A stretch of 64,000 nt of DNA. Source: Geodermatophilaceae bacterium URHA0031. GTDB taxonomy: Bacteria; Actinomycetota; Actinomycetes; Mycobacteriales; Geodermatophilaceae. The notes below the pieces were generated by a model. That model made no database searches. It worked only from the letters and a program-made list of their open reading frames with translations, and was not told the origin of the DNA. Shown here in pieces: positions 42,908 to 52,617 of the stretch (positions are counted from its first letter, which is position 1; each line of letters opens with the position of its first letter). Location: the NCBI GenBank assembly GCA_000620205.1, contig JHVP01000001.1:496001-560000 (forward strand), given 5' to 3'. The position numbers and the translations under genes are program-made.

Positions 42908-43891
42908 GTGACCGTGCTGCAGTCCTCCCCCACCGACACCCTCGGAGTGCGCTCCCCGCGCCGCGCCCCGGACACCAGTGGCCTGGTGTCGACGGACCTG
43001 GTGCGCGTCTACCTCAACACCATCGGCAAGACCGCGCTGCTGACCGCCGAGCAGGAGGTCGAGCTGGCGAAGCGGATCGAGGCCGGCCTCTACGCCGACC
43101 GGCTGCTCACCGAGAAGCAGCTGACCCCGGCGCTCCAGCGCGACTACAAGCTCCTCGCCGCGGACGGCAAGGCCGCCAAGGCCCACCTGCTGGAGGCCAA
43201 CCTGCGTCTGGTGGTCTCGGTGGCCAAGCGCTACACCGGCCACGGCATGACGTTCCTGGACCTCATCCAGGAGGGCAACGTCGGCCTGATCCGGGCCGTG
43301 GAGAAGTTCGACTACACCAAGGGCTTCAAGTTCTCGACCTACGCCACGTGGTGGATCCGGCAGGCCATCACCCGCGCCATGGCGGACTCCGGCCGCACCA
43401 TCCGGCTGCCCGTCCACCTGGCCGAGCAGGTCAACAAGGTGGTGCGCACCCGGCGCCGGATCCACCAGGAGCTGGAGCGGGAGCCCACCGCCGAGGAGCT
43501 CGGGCTCGAGCTCGACCTGACGCCCGAGCGGATCACCGAGCTGCTCGAGTACTCCCGCGACCTGGTCTCCCTGGACCAGACCGTCGGTGCCGACGAGGAG
43601 TCCCGTCTCGGTGACTTCATCGAGGACGCCGACGCCGCGGTCGCCGAGGACGCCGTCGCCTTCCAGATGATGAAGGGCGACGTCCGCAACGTCCTGGAGA
43701 CGCTGGAGGACCGCGAGCGCGACGTGGTGATCATGCGCTTCGGGCTCGACGGCGAGCAGCCGCGGACCCTGGAGCAGATCGGCAAGCGCTTCGGCCTCTC
43801 CCGCGAGCGGGTCCGGCAGATCGAGCGCGAGACGATGACCAAGCTGCGCGACCCCCAGCGCGCCGACGCGCTGCGGGACTACCTCGGCTGA
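42908..43891 (+). CDS. sigB: Group 2 sigma factor SigB
   Basis: A 327-residue non-essential-type primary-like sigma factor, without the long acidic N-terminus of SigA. Region 1.2: [20 protein letters not shown]; region 2: [20 protein letters not shown] and [20 protein letters not shown], identical in its -10 contact stretch to SigA; region 4: [20 protein letters not shown]. It probably reads SigA-like promoters under stress and stationary phase. GTG at 42908. Followed by a strong hairpin and, further on, ideR, as in Rv2710-Rv2711. Confidence 0.95.
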   Translation: MTVLQSSPTDTLGVRSPRRAPDTSGLVSTDLVRVYLNTIGKTALLTAEQEVELAKRIEAGLYADRLLTEKQLTPALQRDYKLLAADGKAAKAHLLEANLRLVVSVAKRYTGHGMTFLDLIQEGNVGLIRAVEKFDYTKGFKFSTYATWWIRQAITRAMADSGRTIRLPVHLAEQVNKVVRTRRRIHQELEREPTAEELGLELDLTPERITELLEYSRDLVSLDQTVGADEESRLGDFIEDADAAVAEDAVAFQMMKGDVRNVLETLEDRERDVVIMRFGLDGEQPRTLEQIGKRFGLSRERVRQIERETMTKLRDPQRADALRDYLG

Positions 43892-43905
43892 ACGAGGCCC
43901 AGCAA

Positions 43906-43939
43906 CAGAGCCCGCCACCCCTCGGGGTGGCGGGCTCTG
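43906..43939. terminator. Bidirectional terminator after sigB
   Basis: A perfect 15 bp stem, CAGAGCCCGCCACCC/GGGTGGCGGGCTCTG, with loop CTCG. It fills the gap between the convergent sigB stop (43891) and acetyltransferase stop (43941). Confidence 0.85.
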
Positions 43940-43940
43940 C

Positions 43941-46640
43941 TCATGTACCGGGCCGGAACATCCGGCGGGGGCCGGGGTCGATCCGGGCCGTCGGGGGGCC
44001 GACCCGGACGCGGGCGCCGGCGATGACCAGCGACCGACCGCCGTGCCAGGCGTCCGCCGGCCCGACGATCACCGGCTCGAGGCTCAGCGAGAGGACCTCC
44101 GGGAGGTCGTCGGCGAGCCGGGCCACCCGGAGCAGCAGGTCCTCCAGCGCCGCGGAGTCCACCGGCGTGCTGCCGCGGTACCCGTCCAGCAGCGGCCAGG
44201 CCCGCGGCTCGCGGACCAGCTCGTGCGCGTCCAGGTCGGTCAGCGGCAGGGTGCGGTAGGCGCGGTCACCGAGGAGGTCGGTGGCCACCCCGCCCACCCC
44301 GAAGCTGACCAGCGCGCCGAAGGACGGGTCGTCCACGATCTCCACGACGGTGCTCACGCCCGGCGCCGCCTGCTCCTGGACGATCACCGGGTCACCGGAC
44401 GGGATCGCGGCGTACGCGGCGCGGACGTCCTCGGCGTCGGCCAGGTCGAAGCGCATGCCGCCCAGGTCGCGGCGGTCCCGCAGCCAGGGCGCGGTCGACT
44501 TCAGCACCACCGGGTGGCCGATCGCCTCGGCAGCCGCGACGGCCGACTCGACGTCCTCGACCCGCCGGGTGCCCAGCACGGGGAGCCCGTAGGCCCCCAG
44601 CAGGGTCATCGTCTCGTCGTCGGTGAGCTCGCGGCCATCCGGGGCACCGGCCAGCGTGCCGGTGACCACGGCCCGGGCGTCCGCCTCCGCGATGTCGTCG
44701 AGCTCGGGCACGACGCCCAGCGGCCGTCGCCGCCACCGGGCGTACTCGCTCATCTTGGCCAGCGCGATGACCGCTCGTTCCGGCGTGGAGAACGAGGGCA
44801 CCGACCCGCGGTCCGGCATGCCCTGCTCGTCGCGCACCACGAGCTCGTCGGGGATGCCGTCGGTGGACAGGAAGTTGGCCACCAGCGGCTTCGCCGAGCC
44901 CGCCGACACCTCTCGCAGCACCCGCCCGAAGGGCTGCTCACCGCGCAGCAGCGGCGGCAGGAAGACGGCGACGACGGAGTCCACGCCCTCGTCGTCCAGG
45001 GCTGCCTGCAGCGCCGTCCGGAAGTCCTCCGGGCCGGCCTGGGTGCCGATGTCGACCGGCCGCTCGTGTGCCAGCTGCAGCCCGTGCTCCAGGACCGCGT
45101 CGGCGACCAGGACGCCCATGGCGGTCGAGTTGCCGACCACGGCCACCCGGTCGCCCTCCGGCAGCGGCTGGTGGGCCAGCAGGGTGCCGACGTCGAACAG
45201 CTGCGCCAGGGTGTCCACCCGGATCACCCCGGCCGAGGCGAACAGCGCCGCCACCGACTGCTCGGGGACGGCGACGCTGGTGCCGGCCAGGCCCGCGGTC
45301 ATGCTCACGTGCCGGCCGCTCTTGACCGCCACGACCGGCTTGGTGCGGCCGACCCCGCGGGCCAGCCGGGCGAACTTGCGCGGGTTGCCGAAGCTCTCCA
45401 GGTGCAGCAGCACCACCTCGGTGCCCGGGTCGCTGGCCCAGTACTGCAGCAGGTCGTTGCCGCTGACGTCGGCCCGGTTCCCGGCCGAGACGAAGCTGGA
45501 CAGCCCGATGCCCCGGCCGCGGGCCCGCTCCAGCAGCGCCACCCCGAGCGCGCCGGACTGGGCGAAGAAGCCCACCCGGCCCCGGCCCGGGACGTCGGGC
45601 GCCAGGCTGGCGTTGAGCCGCACCGTCGGGTCGGTGTTCACGATCCCCAGGCAGTTGGGGCCCACCACCCGCATCCCGGACGCCCGGGCGGAGGCGACCA
45701 GCGCCCGTTCGGCGGCCCGGCCCTCCGGCCCGGTCTCACCGAAGCCCCCGGAGATGACCACCAGGCCGTGCACGTTCTTGCGCCGGCAGGCCTCGACCAC
45801 GGCGGGCACCTCGTCGGCCGGGACGGCCAGCACCGCCAGGTCGACGTCGTCGGGGATGGACTCGATGTCGGCGTACGCCGGCACGCCGCGCACGTGCCGC
45901 ACAGTGGGGTTGACCGGGTAGATCGGGCCGTCGAAGCCGTACTCGAGCAGGTTGTTCAGCACCGCGTGACCGACCTTCGCCGGGTCGTTGCTCGCGCCGA
46001 CCACGGCCACCGACCCGGGGTTGAGCAGCCGGCCGATGGAGCGGGACTCGCTGCGCTGCTCCCGCTCGTGGGCCACGGCGAGGGACTGCTCGGTGGGGGC
46101 GATCGGGAAGGTCAGGTGCACCACGCCGTCCTCGTAGGACCGCTTGGCCGAGTACCCGGCGTCGAGGAAGACCCGCACCATCTGGCTGTTCTGGCTGAGC
46201 ACCTCGGCGACGAACCGGCTGATGCCGCGCTCGCGGGCGGCGGCGGCGAGGTGCTCGAGCAGCACCGACCCGAGGCCGCGCCGCTGGTGGGCGTCCTCGA
46301 TGAGGAAGGCGACCTCGGCGTCGTCGGTGCCGGGGTAGCGGTCGTAGCGGCCGACCCCGATCAGCCGGTCGCCGAGCAGCACGACGAAGGCGACCCGCGC
46401 GTCGTGGTCGACGTGGGTGAACCGGTGCAGGTCCTTGTCCGACAACCGCCGCATCGGGCCGAAGAAGCGGTAGTAGCGGGTCTGGTCGGAGCTGCGCTCC
46501 ATCAGCCCGACGATGCCGTCGGCGTCCTCGGGTGTGATCGGCCGGAGGTGCACCGTCCCGCCGTCGGCGGCGACGACGTCGGCCTCCCAGTGCGGCGGGG
46601 GCGCAGCCGGGTCCACGGGTACCTCCTCGCTCGCGGTCAC
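43941..46640 (-). CDS. Pat-type protein lysine acetyltransferase: GNAT plus acyl-CoA synthetase (ADP-forming)-like domains
   Basis: An 899-residue protein. The N-terminal GNAT domain (about 20-180) has VAFLIEDAHQRRGLGSVLLE as acetyl-CoA loop. An ADP-forming acyl-CoA synthetase-like part follows: CoA-binding (SVAVVGASNDPAKVGHAVLN), GMRVVGPNCLGIVNT, and a C-terminal ATP-grasp (GHPVVLKSTAPWLRDRRD). The catalytic-His motif SHTG...LAG is absent; the region reads KSGRHVSMTAGLAGTSVAV. The synthetase half is therefore probably a regulatory module, as in Pat/PatZ, with GNAT the active part. Target proteins (such as acetyl-CoA synthetases) are inferred. AcuC lies next upstream on the same strand. Confidence 0.9.
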   Translation of the reverse strand: MTASEEVPVDPAAPPPHWEADVVAADGGTVHLRPITPEDADGIVGLMERSSDQTRYYRFFGPMRRLSDKDLHRFTHVDHDARVAFVVLLGDRLIGVGRYDRYPGTDDAEVAFLIEDAHQRRGLGSVLLEHLAAAARERGISRFVAEVLSQNSQMVRVFLDAGYSAKRSYEDGVVHLTFPIAPTEQSLAVAHEREQRSESRSIGRLLNPGSVAVVGASNDPAKVGHAVLNNLLEYGFDGPIYPVNPTVRHVRGVPAYADIESIPDDVDLAVLAVPADEVPAVVEACRRKNVHGLVVISGGFGETGPEGRAAERALVASARASGMRVVGPNCLGIVNTDPTVRLNASLAPDVPGRGRVGFFAQSGALGVALLERARGRGIGLSSFVSAGNRADVSGNDLLQYWASDPGTEVVLLHLESFGNPRKFARLARGVGRTKPVVAVKSGRHVSMTAGLAGTSVAVPEQSVAALFASAGVIRVDTLAQLFDVGTLLAHQPLPEGDRVAVVGNSTAMGVLVADAVLEHGLQLAHERPVDIGTQAGPEDFRTALQAALDDEGVDSVVAVFLPPLLRGEQPFGRVLREVSAGSAKPLVANFLSTDGIPDELVVRDEQGMPDRGSVPSFSTPERAVIALAKMSEYARWRRRPLGVVPELDDIAEADARAVVTGTLAGAPDGRELTDDETMTLLGAYGLPVLGTRRVEDVESAVAAAEAIGHPVVLKSTAPWLRDRRDLGGMRFDLADAEDVRAAYAAIPSGDPVIVQEQAAPGVSTVVEIVDDPSFGALVSFGVGGVATDLLGDRAYRTLPLTDLDAHELVREPRAWPLLDGYRGSTPVDSAALEDLLLRVARLADDLPEVLSLSLEPVIVGPADAWHGGRSLVIAGARVRVGPPTARIDPGPRRMFRPGT

Positions 46641-46706
46641 GGGCTCTCCCGGCCACCCAGCAGGGGCCCGCCGAGAGCTCGCGAGCGGTGGGGGGCTGGG
46701 TGGTCC

Positions 46707-47891
46707 TCAGTCACGGGGGTCGTCCGGGTCGAGTCCGAAGTACGGGAAGGAGGCCGTGCGGGTCCGCATGATCGCGCGGTCGACCCGGTTCTCGGTGAAG
46801 GGGTCCCAGCGGTGGAAGCCGACGTACCCGCCCTCGGTCATGGTGACCGGCGGCGGCGTGCGCAGCCCGCGGCGCCGGACGTCGTCCTGCCAGCTCTGCG
46901 GGATCTCGGTGTCCGGCGCCAGCCGGTCCCCGCTGGCCTCGGCGATGAGGTGCGTCCAGGCGCGCGGGACGCAGCGGACCAGGCCGTACCCCCCGCCGCC
47001 CAGGGCGATCCAGCGGCCGTCGCAGACCTCGTGCGCCAGGTCGTGGACCGCCCGGTAGGAGGTGCGCTGTCCGTCGATGGTGAGCCCGAGGTCGGCCAGC
47101 GGGTCCTCGTGGTGGGCGTCGCAGCCGCACTGGGTGACCAGGATCTGCGGCTGGAAGGCGCGGACCACGCTGGGGACGACCGCGGTGAACGCGCGCAGCC
47201 AGCCGGAGTCGTCGGTGCCGTTGGGCAGCGCCAGGTTGACCGCGCTGCCCAGCGCCCGCTGCGGGTGGCCGGTCTCCTCCGGGAAGCCGGTGCCGGGGAA
47301 CAGGGTCAGCGGGGTCTGGTGGACGCTCACGGTGAGCACCCGCGGGTCGTCGTAGAAGGCCGCCTGCACGCCGTCGCCGTGGTGCACGTCGAGGTCGACG
47401 TAGGCGATCCGCTCCCAGCCCTGGCCGAGCAACCAGGCGATGGCCACCGCCGCGTCGTTGAAGACGCAGAACCCCGACGCCGAGTCCCGCATGGCGTGGT
47501 GCAGCCCCCCGGCGATGTTCACCGCGTGCTGCGCCCGCCCGGTGGACACGAGCTCGGCGGCCCGCACGCTGCCGCCGGTGATCAGCGCGGCGGCGTCGTA
47601 CATGCCGGGGAACACCGGGTTGTCCGCCGTCCCCAGCCCGTGCCCGACGCCGTAGGGGTCCTCCGGCGCGCGGCGGACCGCCTCGAGGTAGGCCGGGTCG
47701 TGCACCAGCGTGAGCAGCTCCGGGCCGGCAGGGGTGGGCGTCACGACCTCCAGCCGCGGCCGTGCCAGCACCCCCAGCGAGTCGGCCAACCGGATCGTGA
47801 GGTCCAGCCGGACCGGGTGCATCGGGTGGTCCCCGCCCATCGTGTAGCCCAGGAGGGTGTCGTCCCAGACGACGGCCACGGAGTCGCTCAC
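46707..47891 (-). CDS. acuC: AcuC-type class II zinc deacetylase
   Basis: A 394-residue histone-deacetylase-fold enzyme. Active-site parts: [19 protein letters not shown] (tandem His region), [16 protein letters not shown] (Zn Asp/His), [16 protein letters not shown] (second Zn Asp), and [17 protein letters not shown] with the catalytic Tyr region GGGGY. AcuC proteins deacetylate acetyl-CoA synthetase in Bacillus; here it is the likely reverse partner of the acetyltransferase 66 nt downstream on the same strand. GTG at 47891, divergent from ideR. Confidence 0.93.
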   Translation of the reverse strand: MSDSVAVVWDDTLLGYTMGGDHPMHPVRLDLTIRLADSLGVLARPRLEVVTPTPAGPELLTLVHDPAYLEAVRRAPEDPYGVGHGLGTADNPVFPGMYDAAALITGGSVRAAELVSTGRAQHAVNIAGGLHHAMRDSASGFCVFNDAAVAIAWLLGQGWERIAYVDLDVHHGDGVQAAFYDDPRVLTVSVHQTPLTLFPGTGFPEETGHPQRALGSAVNLALPNGTDDSGWLRAFTAVVPSVVRAFQPQILVTQCGCDAHHEDPLADLGLTIDGQRTSYRAVHDLAHEVCDGRWIALGGGGYGLVRCVPRAWTHLIAEASGDRLAPDTEIPQSWQDDVRRRGLRTPPPVTMTEGGYVGFHRWDPFTENRVDRAIMRTRTASFPYFGLDPDDPRD

Positions 47892-48050
47892 GGCCGTCCA
47901 CCCCCGGCGGCCGGGCGGGCGACCAGGGCATCGGTGCTCGTGGTCGAGCGGGCCAGCGGCATCACCGTCTGGACGCTACCGGTGGCGCAGCCGGGCTGCG
48001 CCGGTGGAACGCGTCGGTCCTGATCTCCCCAATGGGTGGCCCCTGCCTCG

Positions 48051-48056
48051 TAGGAT
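48051..48056 (+). promoter_or_regulatory. -10 box of ideR
   Basis: TAGGAT about 27 nt before the ideR GTG, leaving a short leader that contains GGAGGAG. An inverted repeat GGCGCAG/CTGCGCC (47984-48002) lies upstream. I see no match to the iron-box operator. Confidence 0.5.
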
Positions 48057-48082
48057 CGGGAGCACCTGACGGAGGAGTGGAC

Positions 48083-48802
48083 GTGAACGACCTCATCGAC
48101 ACCACGGAGATGTACCTCCGGACCATCTTCGAGCTCGAGGAAGAGGGCATCGTCCCGCTGCGTGCGCGGATCGCCGAGCGCCTGCACCAGAGCGGCCCGA
48201 CGGTGAGCCAGACGGTCGCGCGGATGGAGCGCGACGGCCTCCTGACCGTCCAGGGCGACCGGCACCTGCAGCTGTCCGACGAGGGCCGCGCCCTGGCCAC
48301 CGCCGTCATGCGGAAGCACCGGCTGGCCGAGTGCCTGCTCGTCGACGTCATCGGCCTGGAGTACGCCGACGTCCACGAAGAGGCGTGCCGCTGGGAGCAC
48401 GTGATGAGCGAGGCCGTCGAGCGCAAGCTGCTCAGCCTGCTCGGCAACCCGACTGTCTCCCCGTTCGGCAACCCGATCCCGGGGCTGGACGCGCTGGGCG
48501 GTGACACCTCGGCCGTGCTGGACGCGCTCACCCTGCTGTCGGTGACGGCGACCCCGGAGGGTCGGCAGGTCGTCGTCCGACGGATCAGCGAGCAGCTGCA
48601 GGAGGACGCGCCGCTGCTGCGCTCGCTGGCCGACCAGGGCGTCCGTCCCGGCTCGACGGTCACGGCCACGCTGGTCAACGGCACCGTGCTCGTCGACGGC
48701 GTCGCCGTGCAGCCCGGCGTGGCCCAGCACGTGTTCGTCAGCGCGGTCGACGAGGACCTCACCCCCGCCGAGGCCGCCGAGGCCGCGGTCGGCGTGGGCT
48801 GA
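48083..48802 (+). CDS. ideR: Iron-dependent repressor IdeR (DtxR family)
   Basis: A 239-residue metal-dependent repressor of iron uptake genes. The HTH covers [20 protein letters not shown]. Metal ligands line up exactly with IdeR numbering: Met10, His79, Glu83, His98, Cys102, Glu105 and His106 (in KHRLAE and [12 protein letters not shown]). A C-terminal SH3-like domain starts near residue 150. Near identity in the dimer region ([20 protein letters not shown]) supports IdeR rather than a MntR type. GTG 48083 behind GGAGGAG. Following sigB/acetyltransferase/acuC as in mycobacteria. Confidence 0.95.
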   Translation: MNDLIDTTEMYLRTIFELEEEGIVPLRARIAERLHQSGPTVSQTVARMERDGLLTVQGDRHLQLSDEGRALATAVMRKHRLAECLLVDVIGLEYADVHEEACRWEHVMSEAVERKLLSLLGNPTVSPFGNPIPGLDALGGDTSAVLDALTLLSVTATPEGRQVVVRRISEQLQEDAPLLRSLADQGVRPGSTVTATLVNGTVLVDGVAVQPGVAQHVFVSAVDEDLTPAEAAEAAVGVG

Positions 48803-48915
48803 CGGAGACCCGCCCCCTGCGAGCCCGGGAGCTCGACCCGAGTCGTTCGCCTTGCTCACGAGGCGGTCACTAGGCTCGGGGACGACCCGTCCGGACGCGC
48901 AGAGAGAAGGCACCG

Positions 48916-50994
48916 GTGAGCGACTCCGCAGCTCCCGAGCAGACCGCGGACACCCCTCCGCCCAGCCCCTTCCACCGGCTCGAGGACTTCGTCGCGCTGC
49001 CCCGGCTGGGTGGCCTGGCGCTCTCCCCCGACGGCAGCCGGCTGGTCACCTCGGTCGCCACGCTGGACGCCGAGGGGAAGAAGTGGCAGTCCGCGCTGTG
49101 GGAGATCGACCCCACGGGCCAGCGGGACGCGCGCCGGCTGACCCGGGGAGCCGCCGGGGAGTCCGCGCCGCTGTTCACCCCGGACGGCGACCTGCTGTTC
49201 ACCTCCCCCCGCCCGGACCCCGACGCCAAGGACAGCGGGGAGCCGAAGGGCTCGCTGTGGAGCCTGCCGGCTGACGGCGGCGAGGCCCGGCTGGTCCTGC
49301 AGCGCCCCAGCGGCATCTCGGCGGTGGTCGTCGCCCGGGACACCGGCGAGGTCGCGGTCGTCGCGTCGACGATGCCCGGTGCGGCGGACGCCGAGGCGGA
49401 CGAGCAGCGCCGGACGGCCCGCAAGGACGCCGGGGTCAGCGCCGTGCTGCACGAGAGCTACCCGGTGCGGTTCTGGGACCACGACCTGGGCCCGGCCGTC
49501 CCGCACGTCTTCTGGATCGGCCGGCTGCCGGCCGAGGCCACCCCCGGCGGCCCGGCGGCGACGCCGACCTGGCGCGACCTCACCCCGGACGCCGGTCCGC
49601 CGCTGGGCGCCGGGGAGGACGTGGCCCTCTCCCCCGACGGCCGCTTCCTGGCCCGCAGCGAGGACGTCCCGGACGGGCCGGCCGGCCGGCGCTCCCGGCT
49701 GGTGCTCACCGAGGTGGCGTCCGGGGAGACCCGGGTGCTCCTCGACGACCCGCTGGCCGACGTGTACGCGCCCTCCTTCTCCCCCGACTCGGCCCGGGTG
49801 GTCTGCGTCTCGGAGTCGCAGTCGACCTTCGCCGAGCCCCCGGACTACACCCTGCTGGTCGTCGAGGTGGCCACCGCGGAGGCCCGGGAGCTGACCGCCG
49901 GCTTCGACCGCTGGCCGAGCGCACCGCAGTTCTCCGCGGACGGTGGGTCGGTGTTCTTCCTGGCCGACGACGACGGCCGGCACGCGCTGTTCCGGGTCGG
50001 GCTGGACGGCGGCTCGCCGGTGCGGCTGACCGACCAGGGCGCCTACAGCGACCTGCAGGTGGCCCGGGACGGCAGCGCCCTCTACGCGCTGCGGTCGGGC
50101 TACGACACCCCGCCGGTGCCGGTGCGGCTGGACCCGCAGGCGACCGGGCAGGACCCCTCGCCGCTGCACAACCCGGGCACCATCGACAGCTTCCCCGGCA
50201 CCCTCCGGGAGCTGGACGCGACCGCCGCCGACGGCAGCCGGGTGCAGTCCTGGCTGGTGCTGCCCGAGGGGGCCGGCCCGCAGACCCCGGCGCCGCTGGT
50301 GCTGTGGATCCACGGCGGCCCGCTGATGAGCTGGAACTCCTGGTCCTGGCGCTGGACGCCGTGGGTGCTGGCCGCCCGCGGGTACGCCGTGCTGCTGCCC
50401 AACCCCGGGCTGTCGCAGGGTTTCGGTCAGGACTTCGTGCGCCGCGGCTGGGGTGCGTGGGGGGCCGAGCCCTACACCGACCTGATGAGCGCGGTCGACG
50501 CCGCCGTGGCCCTGCCGGAGATCGACGAGACCCGCACCGCGGCGATGGGCGGCTCGTTCGGCGGCTACATGGCCAACTGGGTCGCCACCCAGACCGACCG
50601 GTTCGCCGCGATCGTCACCCACGCCAGCCTCTGGCACCTGGACAGCTTCAGCGGCACGACCGACTCGGCGTTCTACTGGGAGCGCGAGTTCGGCAACCCG
50701 CTGACCGAGCCGAAGCGCTACGAGCAGAACTCCCCGCACCGGTACGCGGACGCGATCCGGACGCCGATGCTGGTCATCCACGGCGACAAGGACTACCGGG
50801 TGCCGATCGGGGAGGGTCTGCGGCTCTGGTACGACCTGCAGAAGCGCGGGGTGCCGTCGCGGTTCCTCTACTTCCCCGACGAGAACCACTGGGTGCTCAC
50901 CCCCGGCAACGCCGCGGTCTGGTACGAGACGGTGCTCGCCTTCCTGGCCGAGCACGTGCTGGGCGAGGAGTGGCGGCGGCCCGAGCTGCTCTGA
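48916..50994 (+). CDS. S9-family prolyl oligopeptidase-like serine peptidase
   Basis: A 692-residue cytoplasmic peptidase (no signal peptide). The N-terminal beta-propeller (about 20-420) has repeated LSPDGSRL, FTPDGDLL, LSPDGRFL, FSPDSARV and FSADGGSV blades. The C-terminal hydrolase domain carries the nucleophile in AAMGGSFGGYMANWVAT, the Asp in VIHGDKDYRVPIGEGL and the His in FPDENHWVLTP: a full catalytic triad of the acylaminoacyl-peptidase/dipeptidyl-peptidase type. GTG at 48916 with AGAGAGAAGG upstream; TAGGCT near 48871 is a possible -10. Confidence 0.93.
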   Translation: MSDSAAPEQTADTPPPSPFHRLEDFVALPRLGGLALSPDGSRLVTSVATLDAEGKKWQSALWEIDPTGQRDARRLTRGAAGESAPLFTPDGDLLFTSPRPDPDAKDSGEPKGSLWSLPADGGEARLVLQRPSGISAVVVARDTGEVAVVASTMPGAADAEADEQRRTARKDAGVSAVLHESYPVRFWDHDLGPAVPHVFWIGRLPAEATPGGPAATPTWRDLTPDAGPPLGAGEDVALSPDGRFLARSEDVPDGPAGRRSRLVLTEVASGETRVLLDDPLADVYAPSFSPDSARVVCVSESQSTFAEPPDYTLLVVEVATAEARELTAGFDRWPSAPQFSADGGSVFFLADDDGRHALFRVGLDGGSPVRLTDQGAYSDLQVARDGSALYALRSGYDTPPVPVRLDPQATGQDPSPLHNPGTIDSFPGTLRELDATAADGSRVQSWLVLPEGAGPQTPAPLVLWIHGGPLMSWNSWSWRWTPWVLAARGYAVLLPNPGLSQGFGQDFVRRGWGAWGAEPYTDLMSAVDAAVALPEIDETRTAAMGGSFGGYMANWVATQTDRFAAIVTHASLWHLDSFSGTTDSAFYWEREFGNPLTEPKRYEQNSPHRYADAIRTPMLVIHGDKDYRVPIGEGLRLWYDLQKRGVPSRFLYFPDENHWVLTPGNAAVWYETVLAFLAEHVLGEEWRRPELL

Positions 50995-50998
50995 CCGG

Positions 50999-52060
50999 TC
51001 ACCGGCGGGCACCGCTGGGTCCGCAGGCGTCGCGGATCATCCGGCGGATCTCGGCCGGCGGCAGGCAGGCGTCGAGCGCCGCGCGCAGCAGCACGGCGAA
51101 GGTGTAAGTCGGCTCGCTGGCCAGCGCGCGCTCGAGCGCGACGTTGGCCAGCGAGCCGTCGCCGCGGACCCAGGCGGTGACCGCCAGCAGGGTCGCCGGC
51201 GCCGCGGCCAGCGGTGCCGGCGCCCGCCGGGTCAGCTCGCTCCAGACCCACTCGGCGGCGGCAGCCGAGCGACCCAGCGCCAGGGTGAGCGCCCGGTCGC
51301 GCAGGTCGACGTCGCGCAGGCCCCAGGCGAGCCGGGCCACCTGCCGGTCGGACAGCCGGGCGTCGGGCCCCGACCCGGCGGCCGCCACCGCCGCCAGCAC
51401 CGCCGCCCAGCCCTCCTCCGCGACGGCGTCCCAGCCGAGCTCCGCGGTCCGGCGGGCCAGGTCGTCCCCCACCTCCTCGCAGGCCCGGGCCATCCCCGCG
51501 GCGGCCAGGAAGCCGACCGGGGCGAGCCGCCGGACCAGGGCGGCCCGGTCGGCCTCGACCACCTGCCCGGTCACCACGGAGGCCGCGGCCAGCGGGCTGG
51601 TGCCGCCGGGCAGCGGCGTACCTGCCGCGGGCAGGCAGCACGCCGCCTCGCAGTCGTAGGACCACCAGCGACCGCCGCGGACCAGGAGGACCTCGCGCAC
51701 GGCCACCCGGGCCGCGGTGAACGCGAGCACCGCCTCGCGCGCCAACGGCCGGTGCGGCAGCTGGCTGGAAGCGGGGCCGCCGTCCTGGTCGTCGCCCTGC
51801 TCGCTCACCACGAGGAGCAGCACCGCCGCGGGCCGGTCGGTGCGCATCGAGCGCACCAGCCCGTCCAGCGCCGGCGCGGCGTACCCGGCCGGCGGCAGGT
51901 CCAGCCGGCCGGTGAGGCCGAACCGGCGACCGTCCGGGCGGCGCAGGCTGACCGCGACGAGCGACTCACGCGGCTGGAAGCCGATGAGGTGCGGCAGGGC
52001 GGCGGCCACCTCGCCGGGATCGGAGAGGCGGACGGTGAACGGCGGGTCGGCGTCGGGCAT
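50999..52060 (-). CDS. DUF4192 family protein
   Basis: A 353-residue actinobacterial protein of the DUF4192 family. The N-terminus has the family opening FTVRLSDPGEVAAALPHLIG and FQPRESLVAVSLRRPDG, followed by VLLLVVSEQGDD, RGGRWWSYDCEAACC and PAAGTPLPGG. The C-terminal half is helical and Ala-rich (VARLAWGLRDVDLRDRALTL). Function unknown. It converges on the peptidase with a 4 bp gap. ATG at 52060. Confidence 0.88.
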   Translation of the reverse strand: MPDADPPFTVRLSDPGEVAAALPHLIGFQPRESLVAVSLRRPDGRRFGLTGRLDLPPAGYAAPALDGLVRSMRTDRPAAVLLLVVSEQGDDQDGGPASSQLPHRPLAREAVLAFTAARVAVREVLLVRGGRWWSYDCEAACCLPAAGTPLPGGTSPLAAASVVTGQVVEADRAALVRRLAPVGFLAAAGMARACEEVGDDLARRTAELGWDAVAEEGWAAVLAAVAAAGSGPDARLSDRQVARLAWGLRDVDLRDRALTLALGRSAAAAEWVWSELTRRAPAPLAAAPATLLAVTAWVRGDGSLANVALERALASEPTYTFAVLLRAALDACLPPAEIRRMIRDACGPSGARR

Positions 52061-52235
52061 GCGGCGACCCTGCTGCCGGCCGGACCGCCGCGGAGCCCGT
52101 CGAGCGAGGTTGTGGACAGAGGTCGCCGCTGTGGACGGCCGGCAGCGGGGCGTCGTCCCCGGGGTGCACCGTCGGGGCCTGCGCACCTCCTCCCCGTGCC
52201 CGCCCGCCAGTCCGGTCCGGGCGCCGGCCCGGCGC

Positions 52236-52529
52236 TCAGACCTCGTACTGCACGGCCGAACGCGCGGCCAGGTGGGGCTTCACGTGCTCGGCTATGACGG
52301 CCAGGTGCCGCGGGTCGGTGGCGTAGGCGCGGTAGGCCTCCACGTCCGGGAAGTCCGCCACCAGGGCGGTGTGCGCGTTCCCCTCGGTGATGCCCGCGTC
52401 CGGCCCGACCGCGAAGGACGTCATCCCGCCCACCTCCTCCGGCAGCCGGCGGATGGCCGCGAGCGTGGCGGCCCGGGTCTCGGCGGTGGTGTCCTCGGTC
52501 CAGGTGAAGAGCACGACGTGACGCAGCAT
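52236..52529 (-). CDS. Dabb-domain (stress-responsive alpha/beta barrel) protein
   Basis: A 97-residue dimeric ferredoxin-like protein of the Dabb family: LRHVVLFTWTEDTTAETRAA, GGMTSFAVGPDAGITEGNAH and VEAYRAYATDPRHLAVIAEH with KPHLA. Members include polyketide/olivetolic-acid cyclases and stress proteins; no specific reaction can be assigned. ATG at 52529; divergent from the GT4 gene with 88 nt between. Confidence 0.9.
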   Translation of the reverse strand: MLRHVVLFTWTEDTTAETRAATLAAIRRLPEEVGGMTSFAVGPDAGITEGNAHTALVADFPDVEAYRAYATDPRHLAVIAEHVKPHLAARSAVQYEV

Positions 52530-52605
52530 GCCCGCACCCTGCCAGGCGGGCCGCCCCCCTGCGACGGCGCCCGGTCCGGCTCCGGGGGCGGGCGGACCCG
52601 CTGGT

Positions 52606-52611
52606 TAGAGT
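52606..52611 (+). promoter_or_regulatory. -10 box of the glycan cluster, predicted leaderless
   Basis: TAGAGT, 6 nt, then ATG 52618. It would drive all five overlapping genes to 57538. Confidence 0.5.
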
Positions 52612-52617
52612 CCGGGC

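Noticed and set aside
47892-48082. Iron-box (IdeR operator) for autoregulation of ideR or acuC
   Set aside because: No TTAGGTTAGGCTAACCTAA-like sequence; the GGCGCAG/CTGCGCC repeat does not match it.
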